Assembly (NCBI GenBank): GCA_012274175.1
Contig: JAAOZZ010000112.1
Location: 1-17,724 of the forward strand
Reading direction: 5' to 3'
Source of the DNA: Betaproteobacteria bacterium
GTDB lineage: Bacteria; Pseudomonadota; Gammaproteobacteria; Burkholderiales; Usitatibacteraceae
DNA: 17,724 bases
Numbering within the stretch: the stretch's first letter is position 1; every line of letters begins with the position of its first letter. The translations under genes and the position numbers were made by a program. The notes below the pieces were generated by a model. The model was given only the letters and a program-made list of their open reading frames with translations. It ran no database searches and was not told where the DNA came from. Positions 1 to 10,292 of the stretch are shown here, piece by piece.

Positions 1-945
<945 letters not shown>

Positions 946-963
946 CCGGCGCTTCCGGCGCGC

Positions 964-996
964 GAAAGGGCCGCCTCGCGCGGCCCTTTCCCTTTT
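964..996 (+). terminator. Rho-independent terminator after hppA
   Basis: A perfect 11-base-pair stem (gaaagggccgc at 964-974 pairing with gcggccctttc at 980-990) has a 5-base loop and is followed by cccttttg. It lies 19 bases after the hppA stop codon and before the dadA promoter candidate, so it should separate the two transcripts. Confidence 0.85.
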
Positions 997-1030
997 GCCG
1001 CGACGCTTCCCGGCCGCGCCTCCGGGGCGT

Positions 1031-1036
1031 GATAAT
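1031..1036 (+). promoter_or_regulatory. Candidate -10 element for dadA with a very short leader
   Basis: GATAAT matches five of six positions of the sigma-70 -10 consensus. It ends 12 bases before the dadA ATG, so transcription would start near 1043 and leave a leader of about 6 bases. No convincing -35 hexamer is visible at 16-18 bases upstream, and there is no Shine-Dalgarno sequence before the ATG. Placement just after the hppA terminator fits a real promoter. Confidence 0.4.
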
Positions 1037-1048
1037 CTCGCCACCCCC

Positions 1049-2302
1049 ATGAAAGTCCTCGTCCTCGGAGCCGGTGTCGCCGGCGTCGCCGCCGCCTGGT
1101 ACCTCTGGCGCGACGGCCACGAGGTGACGGTGCTCGAGCGCAATGCAGCGGTCGCGCTCGAGACCAGCTTCGCCAACGGCGGGCAGCTCTCGTACAGCTA
1201 TGTGGCGCCGCTCGCGAGCCCCTCGGTGATCCCGAAGATCCCGCCGTGGCTCCTGCGCCGCGACTCGCCCCTCAAGTTCGTCCCGGAGCTGGATGCCGAG
1301 CAGTGGCGCTGGCTCGTGGAGTTCCTCGCCGCATGCAACCAGCGCAGCGCCGACCTCACCACCGAGAGGCTGCTGCGACTTTCGTTCTACAGCCGCTCGC
1401 TGATGCACGAGCTGATCGCGGCCCACCCGCTCGATTTCGATTACGTGCGCAACGGCAAGCTCGTGGTGCACTGCGACGAGCGGTCGTTCGAGTCCGCACG
1501 GCGCCTGCTCGACTACCAGAGGAGCCTCGGATGCGAGCAGGACGCCCTGGACGCGCGCGAGACGGTGGAGGTCGAGCCGGCGCTCGGCGCGATGCGCTCG
1601 CGCATCGCGGGCTCCATCTACACGCCGAGCGAGGACGCGGCCGACTGCTTCAAGTTCTGCAACGAGCTCGCGCGCGTCATGGGCTCCGGGCCGAACCCGG
1701 TGCGGCTGCGCTTCGGCGTGGACATCCGGCGGCTCCTCGCGCTGCGCTCGCGCCTGATCGGCGTGGAGACGGACCAGGGCGTGTTCGAAGCGGACCGCTA
1801 CATCCTCGCGCTCGGCACCGGCGCCCCGGCGATCGTGAGGCCGCTCGGCATCCGCATCCCGGTCTATCCGCTCAAGGGCTACAGCCTCACGCTGCCGGTG
1901 ACCGACGAGCGGGCCGCCCCGCGCATCAGCGTGACCGACTTCAAGCGCAAGGTCGTCTACGCGCGCCTGGGCGACGAGCTTCGGGTGGCGGGCATGGCGG
2001 ACATCGCGGGACGCACCCCGCGCGTCGACACCGCTCGCGTGGGCCAGCTCGTCGAGGAAGTCCGCATGGCTTTTCCCGACGCGACGGATTTCTCGCGCCT
2101 GCAACCGTGGTGCGGGATGCGGCCGGCGACCCCGCGCGGCACGCCCGTGCTCGGCGCCACGCCCTATTCCAACCTGCTGCTGGACGCGGGGCACGGGGCG
2201 CTGGGATTCACGCTGGCGCTGGGCACAGGCCGGGTGCTGGCGGACCTGGTGATGGGACGCGCGCCCGCGGTTCCCCTCGACGGCCTGCGGCTCGGAGACT
2301 GA
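1049..2302 (+). CDS. dadA: D-amino-acid dehydrogenase, DadA type (FAD-dependent)
   Basis: FAD-dependent oxidative deamination of D-amino acids, classically D-alanine to pyruvate and ammonia, passing electrons to the respiratory chain at the inner membrane. The 417-residue protein opens with a Rossmann FAD-binding motif (GAGVAG at residues 7-12, with acidic E30 closing the second strand), followed by the DadA-like ALETSFANGGQLSYSYVAP segment. Near the C-terminus, CGMRPATPRGTPVLGA and DAGHGALGFTLALGTGR match the FAD-contacting region of the DAO/DadA family. E. coli DadA is 432 residues. The ATG at 1049 was chosen because it places MKVLVLGAGVAG at the canonical N-terminus; the frame is open further upstream, but that part encodes low-complexity sequence. 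No alanine racemase gene (dadX) is adjacent, so substrate range is not fixed by context and other D-amino acids are possible. Confidence 0.9.
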   Translation: MKVLVLGAGVAGVAAAWYLWRDGHEVTVLERNAAVALETSFANGGQLSYSYVAPLASPSVIPKIPPWLLRRDSPLKFVPELDAEQWRWLVEFLAACNQRSADLTTERLLRLSFYSRSLMHELIAAHPLDFDYVRNGKLVVHCDERSFESARRLLDYQRSLGCEQDALDARETVEVEPALGAMRSRIAGSIYTPSEDAADCFKFCNELARVMGSGPNPVRLRFGVDIRRLLALRSRLIGVETDQGVFEADRYILALGTGAPAIVRPLGIRIPVYPLKGYSLTLPVTDERAAPRISVTDFKRKVVYARLGDELRVAGMADIAGRTPRVDTARVGQLVEEVRMAFPDATDFSRLQPWCGMRPATPRGTPVLGATPYSNLLLDAGHGALGFTLALGTGRVLADLVMGRAPAVPLDGLRLGD

Positions 2303-2339
2303 CGGTTCGATCGACCCACTCAACCTTCAAGGAGAGGCA

Positions 2340-4125
<1,786 letters not shown>

Positions 4126-4168
4126 TCCAAGGGGCTTCGCGGCGCTCGGTGGGCGAGTGCCGCTATGC

Positions 4169-4174
4169 TAGAAT
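4169..4174 (+). promoter_or_regulatory. Extended -10 promoter candidate for yajC-secD-secF
   Basis: TAGAAT preceded by TGC (4166-4168) forms an extended -10 element (TGnTAGAAT). It lies in the 112-base gap between tgt and yajC and implies a start near 4181 and a leader of about 57 bases. No good -35 is visible, which is compatible with an extended -10 promoter. It would let the Sec operon be expressed independently of tgt. Confidence 0.45.
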
Positions 4175-4237
4175 CGAAGGCTGCATGGGCAGGTGAAAAG
4201 CCTGCCGGATCAACAATTTCCCGTTCGGAGCTCCTCC

Positions 4238-4558
4238 ATGATCGGTACCGCATACGCCCAGGGCATCAGCGCGTCCCAGGGTGACACGCTGATGGGCATG
4301 CTGCCCATCGTGCTGATGTTCGTGATCCTCTACTTCCTCATGATCCGCCCGCAGATGAAGAAGGCGAAGGAGCACAAGACGATGATCGACGCGCTGCAGA
4401 AGGGCGACGAGGTGGTCGCGGTCGGCATGCTGGGTAAGATCGCCCGCATCTCCGACAACTACCTGAGTCTCGAGGTGGCACCCAACGTGACGATCCAGGT
4501 GCAGAAGCAGGCCGTGACACAGCTGCTTCCCAAGGGCACCATCAAGGACGCCCAGTAA
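4238..4558 (+). CDS. yajC: Sec translocon accessory subunit YajC
   Basis: Small inner-membrane protein that associates with SecD-SecF and the SecYEG channel. The 106-residue product (E. coli YajC is 110) has an N-terminal Ala/Gly-rich stretch, one membrane helix (roughly residues 20-38, ending in YFLMIRPQMKKAKEH) and the cytosolic core with KGDEVVAVGMLGKIARISDNYLSLEV, the YajC signature region. A start at 4238 is preferred because CGGAG (4226-4230) lies seven bases upstream and because the sequence then begins MIGTAYAQ, typical of betaproteobacterial YajC. A further in-frame start at 4193 would add 15 residues with no family match. It is followed by secD after five bases. Confidence 0.96.
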   Translation: MIGTAYAQGISASQGDTLMGMLPIVLMFVILYFLMIRPQMKKAKEHKTMIDALQKGDEVVAVGMLGKIARISDNYLSLEVAPNVTIQVQKQAVTQLLPKGTIKDAQ

Positions 4559-4563
4559 CACCC

Positions 4564-6432
4564 ATGAACAAGTACCCGCTCTGGAAATACGCGATCATCG
4601 TGGTCGCGCTGGTGGTGAGCTTCATCTACGCCGCGCCCAACCTGTTCGGGGAAGTGCCCGCGGTGCAGGTCTCGGGCGTGCGCACCGCGGTGAAGGTGGA
4701 CGAGGCGATGCGCACCGGCCTCGTGCAGGACCTCAAGGCCGCGGGCATCACGCCCACGGGCACCGACCTCGAGAACGACACGCTGCGGCTGCGTTTCGCG
4801 GACACCGACACGCAGTTGAAGGCGCGCGACGTGGTGCAGTCGAAGGTTGACCGCAACTACGTGGTGGCGCTGAACCTGGTGCCCAACTCGCCGCGCTGGC
4901 TGCAGGCCCTGGGCGCCAAGCCCATGTACCTGGGCCTGGACCTGCGCGGGGGCGTGCACTTCCTGCTGCAGGTGGACATGAAGACCGCCGCCACCAAGGC
5001 GGTCGAGCGCTACGCGGGCGACATCCGCACGCTGCTGCGCGACAAGAAGGTCTACTACTCGGGCCTTTCGCGGGAGGGCGATCGGATCGAGGTGCGCTTC
5101 CACGAGCCGGCCCAGCGCGCGGCCGCCTCGAAGCTTCTCGCCGACCAGATGGCCGACCTCGTGGTGCGCGAGTCCGACTCGCCGGACGGCGGCATGCTCG
5201 TGGCCACCATCAAGCCGGAGGTGGTCAAGGCGAACCAGGACGCGGCGCTGCAGCAGAACATCCAGACCCTGCGCAACCGGGTGAACGAGCTGGGAGTGGC
5301 CGAGCCCATCGTGCAGCAGCAGGGGCTCGACCGCATCGTGGTGCAGCTGGCGGGCGTGCAGGATCCGACCCGCGCCAAGGAGATCATCGGGCGCACCGCC
5401 ACGCTCGAGATCCGGCTCGTCGCCGAGGACTACGCGAGCGGCCGTGGCGAGGACGCGTTCGCGCAGTACAAGGACCAGCCGGCGCCGGTGGGCGCCGAGA
5501 AGTTCTACGACCAGCGCAACGGCGCCCCGGTGCTCGTGCGCAGGTCCGTGGTCATCACCGGGGACCGGATCACCAACGCCCAGGCGAACTTCGACCAGCA
5601 AAGCGGCGGCCCGGTAGTCAACGTGAAGCTCGACGGCGCGGGCGGGCGGCTCATGCGCCAGGCCACGCGCGAGAACGTGGGCAAGCGCATGGCCATCATG
5701 CTGGTGGAGAAGACCGGCACCGTGGTGGCGATGTGGCCCAACATCCAGGAGGAGTTCGGCGCCGACTTCCGCATCACGGGCCTCACGGACATCAACGAGG
5801 CGAAGAACCTCGCGCTGCTGCTGCGCGCCGGGGCGCTCGCCGCCAACATGGACATCATCGAGGAGCGCACCGTGGGCCCGTCCCTCGGCAAGGAGAACAT
5901 CAAGAAGGGCTATGACGCCGTGCTCTACGGGTTCGCTGCGATCGCCGCTTTCATGGTGATCTACTACATGGTGTTCGGGTTGATCTCGGTGACGGCGCTC
6001 GCGTGCAACCTGCTCTTCCTCGTGGGGCTGCTCTCCCTGATGCAGGCGACCCTCACCCTGCCGGGCATCGCGGCCGTGGCCCTCACGCTCGGCATGGCGA
6101 TCGACTCCAACGTGCTCATCAACGAGCGCGTGCGCGAGGAGCTGCGCTCGGGCATGACGCCGCAGATGGCGATCCAGGCCGGCTACGAGCGCGCCTTCGG
6201 GACGATCCTGGATTCGAACGTGACCACGTTGATCGTCGGCATCATGCTGCTCGCGTTCGGCTCGGGCCCGGTGCGCGGGTTTGCGGTGGTGCACTGCCTG
6301 GGGATCCTCACCTCGATCTTCAGCGCCGTGGTCGTCTCGCGCGGCATCGTCAATCTCATCTACGGCGGGCGCAAAAGGGTGCAGTCGCTATCCATCGGCA
6401 ATACGACCTGGCATCGCGCCAAGGCGGCATAG
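4564..6432 (+). CDS. secD: Protein translocase subunit SecD
   Basis: Inner-membrane RND-type subunit that, with SecF, uses the proton gradient to drive late steps of Sec-dependent export on the periplasmic side. The 622 residues (E. coli SecD is 615) comprise one N-terminal helix (about 8-26), the large periplasmic P1 domain, and five C-terminal helices from about residue 450. The SecD signature LGLDLRGGVHF is at residues 123-133. The transmembrane motif GMAIDSNVLINERVREE carries D514, equivalent to the conserved aspartate used in proton conduction in E. coli SecD. The ATG is five bases after the yajC stop with no close ribosome-binding site, so translational coupling to yajC is likely. secF follows after three bases. 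Confidence 0.98.
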   Translation: MNKYPLWKYAIIVVALVVSFIYAAPNLFGEVPAVQVSGVRTAVKVDEAMRTGLVQDLKAAGITPTGTDLENDTLRLRFADTDTQLKARDVVQSKVDRNYVVALNLVPNSPRWLQALGAKPMYLGLDLRGGVHFLLQVDMKTAATKAVERYAGDIRTLLRDKKVYYSGLSREGDRIEVRFHEPAQRAAASKLLADQMADLVVRESDSPDGGMLVATIKPEVVKANQDAALQQNIQTLRNRVNELGVAEPIVQQQGLDRIVVQLAGVQDPTRAKEIIGRTATLEIRLVAEDYASGRGEDAFAQYKDQPAPVGAEKFYDQRNGAPVLVRRSVVITGDRITNAQANFDQQSGGPVVNVKLDGAGGRLMRQATRENVGKRMAIMLVEKTGTVVAMWPNIQEEFGADFRITGLTDINEAKNLALLLRAGALAANMDIIEERTVGPSLGKENIKKGYDAVLYGFAAIAAFMVIYYMVFGLISVTALACNLLFLVGLLSLMQATLTLPGIAAVALTLGMAIDSNVLINERVREELRSGMTPQMAIQAGYERAFGTILDSNVTTLIVGIMLLAFGSGPVRGFAVVHCLGILTSIFSAVVVSRGIVNLIYGGRKRVQSLSIGNTTWHRAKAA

Positions 6433-6435
6433 ACC

Positions 6436-7389
6436 ATGGAATTCTTCCGCATCCGGAAAAGCATCCCCTTCATGCGCCACGCGCTGGTGTTCAACGTGAT
6501 CTCGTTGATCGTCTTCGCGATCTCGGTGGGCTCCCTCGCCGTGAAGCACCTGCACTTCTCCATCGAGTTCACGGGCGGCACCGTGCTCGAGGTGAGCTAC
6601 CCGCACGACGCCAATCCCGACCGCATCCGCGCGGCCTTGACCAGGATCGGCCTCACGGACGCCTCGGTGCAGACCTTCGGGACGTCGCGCGACGTGCTGG
6701 TGCGCCTGCCGCTCAAGGCCAACGCCGACGAGAAGGTGCAGAACCTCGAGATGGAGGCGCAGGCCACCGCGGTGATGAACGCCCTCAAGGGCGACGACCC
6801 GAGCGCGGAGTTGAAGCGCCGCGACTACGTGGGCAGCCAGGTCGGCAAGGAGCTCGCGACCGACGGGGCGCTGGCACTCCTTTTCGTGTGCATCGGGATC
6901 GTGATCTACCTCGCGTTCCGCTTCGAGTGGCGCTTCGCGCTCGCCACCATCATCGCGAACCTGCACGACGTGGTGATCATCCTGGGATTCTTCGCGTTCT
7001 TCCAGTGGGAGTTCTCGCTGCCGGTGCTCGCCGCCGTGCTCGCGGTCTTCGGCTACTCGGTGAACGAGTCGGTGGTGGTGTTCGACCGGGTGCGCGAGAA
7101 CTTCCGCAAGATGAGGAAGACCACCGTCGCCCAGATCATGGACGCCTCGATCACCGGGACCATCTCGCGCACCATCATCACCCACGGGTGCACCCAGATG
7201 ATGGTGCTGTCGATCTTCTTCTTCGGGGGCGCGAGCCTGCACTACTTCGCGCTCGCGCTCACGATCGGCATCCTCTTCGGCATCTACTCCTCGGTCCTCG
7301 TGGCCTGCCCGCTCGCGATGTACCTCGGGGCCTCGCGCGAGGATTTCGTGAAGCCGGAAAAGAAGGCCGTCGAGCCGATGGCGCCCTGA
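6436..7389 (+). CDS. secF: Protein translocase subunit SecF
   Basis: Partner of SecD in proton-driven protein export. The 317-residue protein (E. coli SecF is 323) has an N-terminal helix, the SecF signature IEFTGGTVLEV in its periplasmic start, and five C-terminal helices. The conserved transmembrane motif reads GYSVNESVVVFDRVREN (around residues 206-222), with Glu211 where E. coli SecF has Asp in its NDS sequence. The short spacing after secD (stop TAG at 6430-6432, ATG at 6436) and the shared operon support a 1:1 complex. The C-terminus ends in a short charged tail. dedA follows after 19 bases. Confidence 0.98.
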   Translation: MEFFRIRKSIPFMRHALVFNVISLIVFAISVGSLAVKHLHFSIEFTGGTVLEVSYPHDANPDRIRAALTRIGLTDASVQTFGTSRDVLVRLPLKANADEKVQNLEMEAQATAVMNALKGDDPSAELKRRDYVGSQVGKELATDGALALLFVCIGIVIYLAFRFEWRFALATIIANLHDVVIILGFFAFFQWEFSLPVLAAVLAVFGYSVNESVVVFDRVRENFRKMRKTTVAQIMDASITGTISRTIITHGCTQMMVLSIFFFGGASLHYFALALTIGILFGIYSSVLVACPLAMYLGASREDFVKPEKKAVEPMAP

Positions 7390-7408
7390 AGGCGCGCGGG
7401 CGAGCGCC

Positions 7409-8053
7409 GTGGCATCGGGCCTCATCGACCTCGTCCTGCACCTCGACGCGCACCTGCTGGCACTCGTGCAGGCCTACGGCCTGTGGGTCTACGGAATCCT
7501 CTTCGCCATCATCTTCGCCGAAACGGGCTTCGTGGTGACGCCGTTCCTGCCGGGCGACTCCCTGCTCTTCGTGGCCGGGGCGATCGCCGCGGGCGGGGCG
7601 CTCGACGTGCACCTGCTGGCACTGGTGCTGGCGCTCGCGGCGACACTCGGCAACATGGCCAACTATGCCGCCGGCCACTGGCTGGGAAGGCGCTTCTTCA
7701 CCCGCGGCCGCTCGCGCTGGCTCAATCCGCGCCACCTCGAGCGCGCCCACGAATTCTACGAGCGCCACGGTGGCAAAGCGGTCGTGCTCTCGCGCTTCCT
7801 GCCGATCGTGCGTACCTACATTCCGTTCGTGGCGGGCCTGGGCGCGATGGGTCCCGGGCGCTTCGCGGCATACAACGTGGCCGGGGCCGTCGCCTGGGTG
7901 GGCTCGCTCACCTACGCCGGTTATTTCTTCGGCAACATCCCCTGGATCCGCGCGAACCTGACCCTGCTCATCGTGGGCATCGTGGCCGTGAGCCTCGTGC
8001 CGCTCGCGCTCGCCTACGTGCGCACGCGCAGGCAGCGCCGCCGGGCCGCCTGA
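7409..8053 (+). CDS. dedA: DedA-family inner membrane protein
   Basis: DedA/VTT-superfamily membrane protein. Family members include lipid transporters that recycle undecaprenyl phosphate and others needed for membrane homeostasis and cell division; the exact substrate here is not shown. The 214-residue sequence aligns throughout with E. coli DedA (219 residues). Key family residues are present: E38 in FAETGFVVTP, D50 in FLPGDSLLF, and R129 and R135 in LSRFLPIVRTYIPFVAG. The HEFYERHGGKAVV and YAGYFFGNIP segments are also DedA-like. The start is a GTG at 7409, chosen because it begins just before the conserved LIDLVLHLDAHL segment and no ATG lies nearby; no good ribosome-binding site precedes it. 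It follows secF by 19 bases and is probably cotranscribed. It converges on the DUF2069 gene with a 20-base gap. Confidence 0.93.
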   Translation: MASGLIDLVLHLDAHLLALVQAYGLWVYGILFAIIFAETGFVVTPFLPGDSLLFVAGAIAAGGALDVHLLALVLALAATLGNMANYAAGHWLGRRFFTRGRSRWLNPRHLERAHEFYERHGGKAVVLSRFLPIVRTYIPFVAGLGAMGPGRFAAYNVAGAVAWVGSLTYAGYFFGNIPWIRANLTLLIVGIVAVSLVPLALAYVRTRRQRRRAA

Positions 8054-8073
8054 GAGGGGCGCCGGGCGCGGCT

Positions 8074-8415
8074 TTAGGCAGCGCGCGTGGCGCGCAGGAA
8101 TGCGACCGCGAAGGCGAAATACGCGAGGCTGAGCACGACCTCGACCCCCGCGAGGAGGGCGGAGGTCCCGCGATCGGAATACGCGCGTACCGTGCCCTCG
8201 GCGAAGTAGAACCAGATGAGCAGCGTGCTCCATTGGAACGTGTAGCGCCGCCCGCGCAGCACGCCGAAGAGGGGGGCCAGCAGCGGCAGGACCTTCAGCA
8301 CGAGCCACGATCCGCCGGGCTTCAGGGGTGCCAGCACGAGCTCCCAGGCGAGGCAGAGCAGGGTGAGCGCGATCAGCGCGGCGCACGACAGCGCCCACGA
8401 GGCGCGCGCGCTCAA
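8074..8415 (-). CDS. DUF2069 family small membrane protein
   Basis: Uncharacterised inner-membrane protein of 113 residues with four predicted membrane helices (about 9-27, 37-53, 60-77 and 86-107). The segment RRYTFQWSTLLIWFYFAEGTVRAYSD matches the DUF2069 pattern I recall (YTYQW...YFxEGxVRA); no function is known. The start is inferred to be a TTG at 8415-8413, whose last two bases form the beginning of the wrbA stop codon (TTGA overlap), because no ATG or GTG lies in frame near the N-terminus and the helix pattern begins right after it. The overlap implies translational coupling to wrbA. The frame stays open upstream inside wrbA, but that part is antisense-quality sequence. Confidence 0.8.
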   Translation of the reverse strand: MSARASWALSCAALIALTLLCLAWELVLAPLKPGGSWLVLKVLPLLAPLFGVLRGRRYTFQWSTLLIWFYFAEGTVRAYSDRGTSALLAGVEVVLSLAYFAFAVAFLRATRAA

Positions 8416-9005
8416 GCGGCCAGGCGCCGGGCGATCGTGGCCAGCCGCTTGCCGAGGGCGAACGCGAGGCGCGCCTCCTCGTCGGCGACGGGGCGATCGT
8501 TGGTGCTGCCCGAGACGTGGGTCGCGCCGTAGGGCGTTCCCCCCGAGCGCGTCGCGTTGAGGTCGGGCTCCGTGTAGGGCAGGCCCACGATCACCATCCC
8601 GTGGTGCAGCAGCGGGAGCATCATCGTCAGGAGTGTCGCCTCCTGGCCGCCGTGCATCGTGGCGGTCGACGAGAACACCGCGGCGGGCTTCCCGGCGAGC
8701 GTGCCCCGTCCCCATTCGGGGCCGAGCCCGTCGAGGAAATGCTTGAGCGGGGCGGCCATGTTGCCGAAGCGGGTGGGGGAACCCATCGCGAGGCCCACGC
8801 ATTCCTCCAGGTCGCGGCGCTCCACGTACGGGGCGCCCTCGGACGGAACCGCCGGCGCCGCCTGCTCGACCACTGCGGTCACGCGCGGCACCGTGCGCAC
8901 GCGCGCGCCCATGCCTTCCACGCTTTCGATGCCGCGGGCGATCGCCTGCGCGAGGGTGCGCACCGATCCGGTGGCGCTGTAGTAGAGGACGAGGACTTCG
9001 CGCAT
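8412..9005 (-). CDS. wrbA: NAD(P)H:quinone oxidoreductase, WrbA family
   Basis: Tetrameric FMN flavoprotein that reduces quinones by two electrons, avoiding semiquinone radicals; cytosolic. The 197 residues match the usual WrbA length (198). The N-terminal FMN phosphate loop is YYSATGSVRTLAQAIARG (residues 8-25), followed by SPTRFGNMAAPLKHFLDG and the WrbA-specific FSSTATMHGGQEATLLTM and GLPYTEPDL...GGTPYGATHVSG segments. The ATG is at 9005-9003 and has no Shine-Dalgarno sequence; the -10 candidate lies only 12 bases upstream, so the message may be nearly leaderless. It is cotranscribed with the DUF2069 gene and divergent from the YihY gene across 23 bases. Confidence 0.95.
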   Translation of the reverse strand: MREVLVLYYSATGSVRTLAQAIARGIESVEGMGARVRTVPRVTAVVEQAAPAVPSEGAPYVERRDLEECVGLAMGSPTRFGNMAAPLKHFLDGLGPEWGRGTLAGKPAAVFSSTATMHGGQEATLLTMMLPLLHHGMVIVGLPYTEPDLNATRSGGTPYGATHVSGSTNDRPVADEEARLAFALGKRLATIARRLAA

Positions 9006-9016
9006 GGAGCGGAGGC

Positions 9017-9023
9017 TATGATA
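9017..9023. promoter_or_regulatory. Overlapping divergent -10 elements for wrbA and the YihY gene
   Basis: The seven bases TATGATA read as TATGAT (9017-9022) on the + strand and as TATCAT (9023-9018) on the - strand, each a five-of-six -10 match. The + strand start would fall at about 9029, the A of the YihY ATG, giving a leaderless message. The - strand start would fall near 9011, six bases before the wrbA ATG. The two genes are only 23 bases apart, so any promoters must lie in or very near this space. Convincing -35 boxes are not visible and would lie inside the opposite genes. Confidence 0.45.
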
Positions 9024-9028
9024 CCGCG

Positions 9029-10258
9029 ATGCGCCGCTCCTTCCGGTTCCTCGCCGACCTCGCCGGCTTCTCGCGCTTCGTCATCCGGCGCTGGTTCGAG
9101 GACCGCTGCCCGCTGGTCGCCGGCAGCCTTACCTACACGACGCTGCTGGCACTCGTGCCGGTGTTCGCGGTGGCGGTGGCCGTGCTTTCCTCGGCGCCGT
9201 TCTTTGCCCCGGTCATGGCGCAGGTGAAGGTCTTCCTGCTCGCGAACCTCGCCCCTGAGATCGCGCGCCGGATCATCACCGTCTACATGGAGGACTTCTC
9301 CGCCAACGCTCAGCGCCTCACCTGGGCCGGGACCGTCGCGGTGCTGTTCCTCTCGGTGATGCTGATGCTCGGCATCGACCGCTCGATCAACGCCATCTGG
9401 CGCGTGCGCCGCTCGCGCCCGTACTGGCTGCTGGTGCTGGGCTACATCGCCCTGCTGGTGGCCGGACCCGTGCTGATCGGCCTGAGCGTCACGGCGACGA
9501 CCTACGTCCTGTCGCTTTCGTTCGGGGCGGTGCCGCTCGCCGGGACGTGGCATCCGGTCCTCTACCGGGTGATCCCCGGGTCCATGAGCGCGCTCGCCTT
9601 CTTCCTCGTCTACGTGATCGTTCCCCATCGGCGCGTGCCGTGGCGCCATGCGCTCGTCGGGAGCCTGGTCGCGGCGGTGCTGTTCGAGGCGGCCAAGGAG
9701 CTCTTCGGCGTGTACGTGCACTACGCGCGCACCTACAGCCTCGTCTACGGCGCCTTCGCGGCGCTGCCGCTTTTCCTCGTTTGGATCTATGTCTCCTGGC
9801 TGGTGATCCTGCTGGGGGCCGAGATCACGGCGTCGGCCGCGTATTGGCGGGGACGCTTGTGGGCGAAGGCCGCGACTCCCGGCATGCGCCTGCGCGAATC
9901 GATCCTCGTCACGCGCCGCCTCCTCGAGGCGGGCGAGGCGCCGGTGAGCTTCGAGCGGCTGCGCGCCGACACGGGACTGCCGGCCCACGAAGTGGAGGAC
10001 ACGTTGGCGCGCATGGGCGACGCGGGCATCGTCCGGCGCGTGGGACGAGCGGGCTACGCGTTCGCCAAGGACCCCGGGGTGGCCACCCTCGCCGACCTCT
10101 ACGAGGCCACGGTCGCGCCGGTGAGCGAGCTGCTTCCCGAGGAATGGTCGGAGGTCTCCGAGGATTTCGCCCGGGCCGCTTCCAGGATGCGCGAAGGCCT
10201 CAAGCAGCCACTCTCCTCCCTCCGGTCGATTGCCGGGGACGCGCCCGGGGGCCCGTGA
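9029..10258 (+). CDS. YihY/BrkB family inner membrane protein with C-terminal winged-helix-like extension
   Basis: Polytopic inner-membrane protein of the YihY/BrkB family, once called RNase BN by mistake; molecular role unsettled. The 409 residues contain the family region at about 20-285 with six helices, including the signature AGSLTYTTLLALVP (residues 31-44), LGIDRSINAIWRVRRSRPYW, VPHRRVPWRHALVGSLVAA and YGAFAALPLFLVWIYVSWLVILLGAEITA. About 120 residues follow the last helix: a predicted helical, winged-helix-like part (LRADTGLPAHEVEDTLARMGDAGIVRRVG) and an acidic tail. The ATG at 9029 is the only start consistent with the short divergent space and has no ribosome-binding site. The TlpA-like gene follows after 34 bases. 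Confidence 0.92.
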   Translation: MRRSFRFLADLAGFSRFVIRRWFEDRCPLVAGSLTYTTLLALVPVFAVAVAVLSSAPFFAPVMAQVKVFLLANLAPEIARRIITVYMEDFSANAQRLTWAGTVAVLFLSVMLMLGIDRSINAIWRVRRSRPYWLLVLGYIALLVAGPVLIGLSVTATTYVLSLSFGAVPLAGTWHPVLYRVIPGSMSALAFFLVYVIVPHRRVPWRHALVGSLVAAVLFEAAKELFGVYVHYARTYSLVYGAFAALPLFLVWIYVSWLVILLGAEITASAAYWRGRLWAKAATPGMRLRESILVTRRLLEAGEAPVSFERLRADTGLPAHEVEDTLARMGDAGIVRRVGRAGYAFAKDPGVATLADLYEATVAPVSELLPEEWSEVSEDFARAASRMREGLKQPLSSLRSIAGDAPGGP

Positions 10259-10292
10259 GGCTGCGGGTGCTTTTCGCGTAAGCTTCGAGCCC

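Noticed and set aside
8054..8073. Possible bidirectional terminator between dedA and the DUF2069 gene
   Set aside because: Only a 4-base-pair gcgc stem with a 3-base loop can be drawn, and just three T follow it. This is too weak to call.
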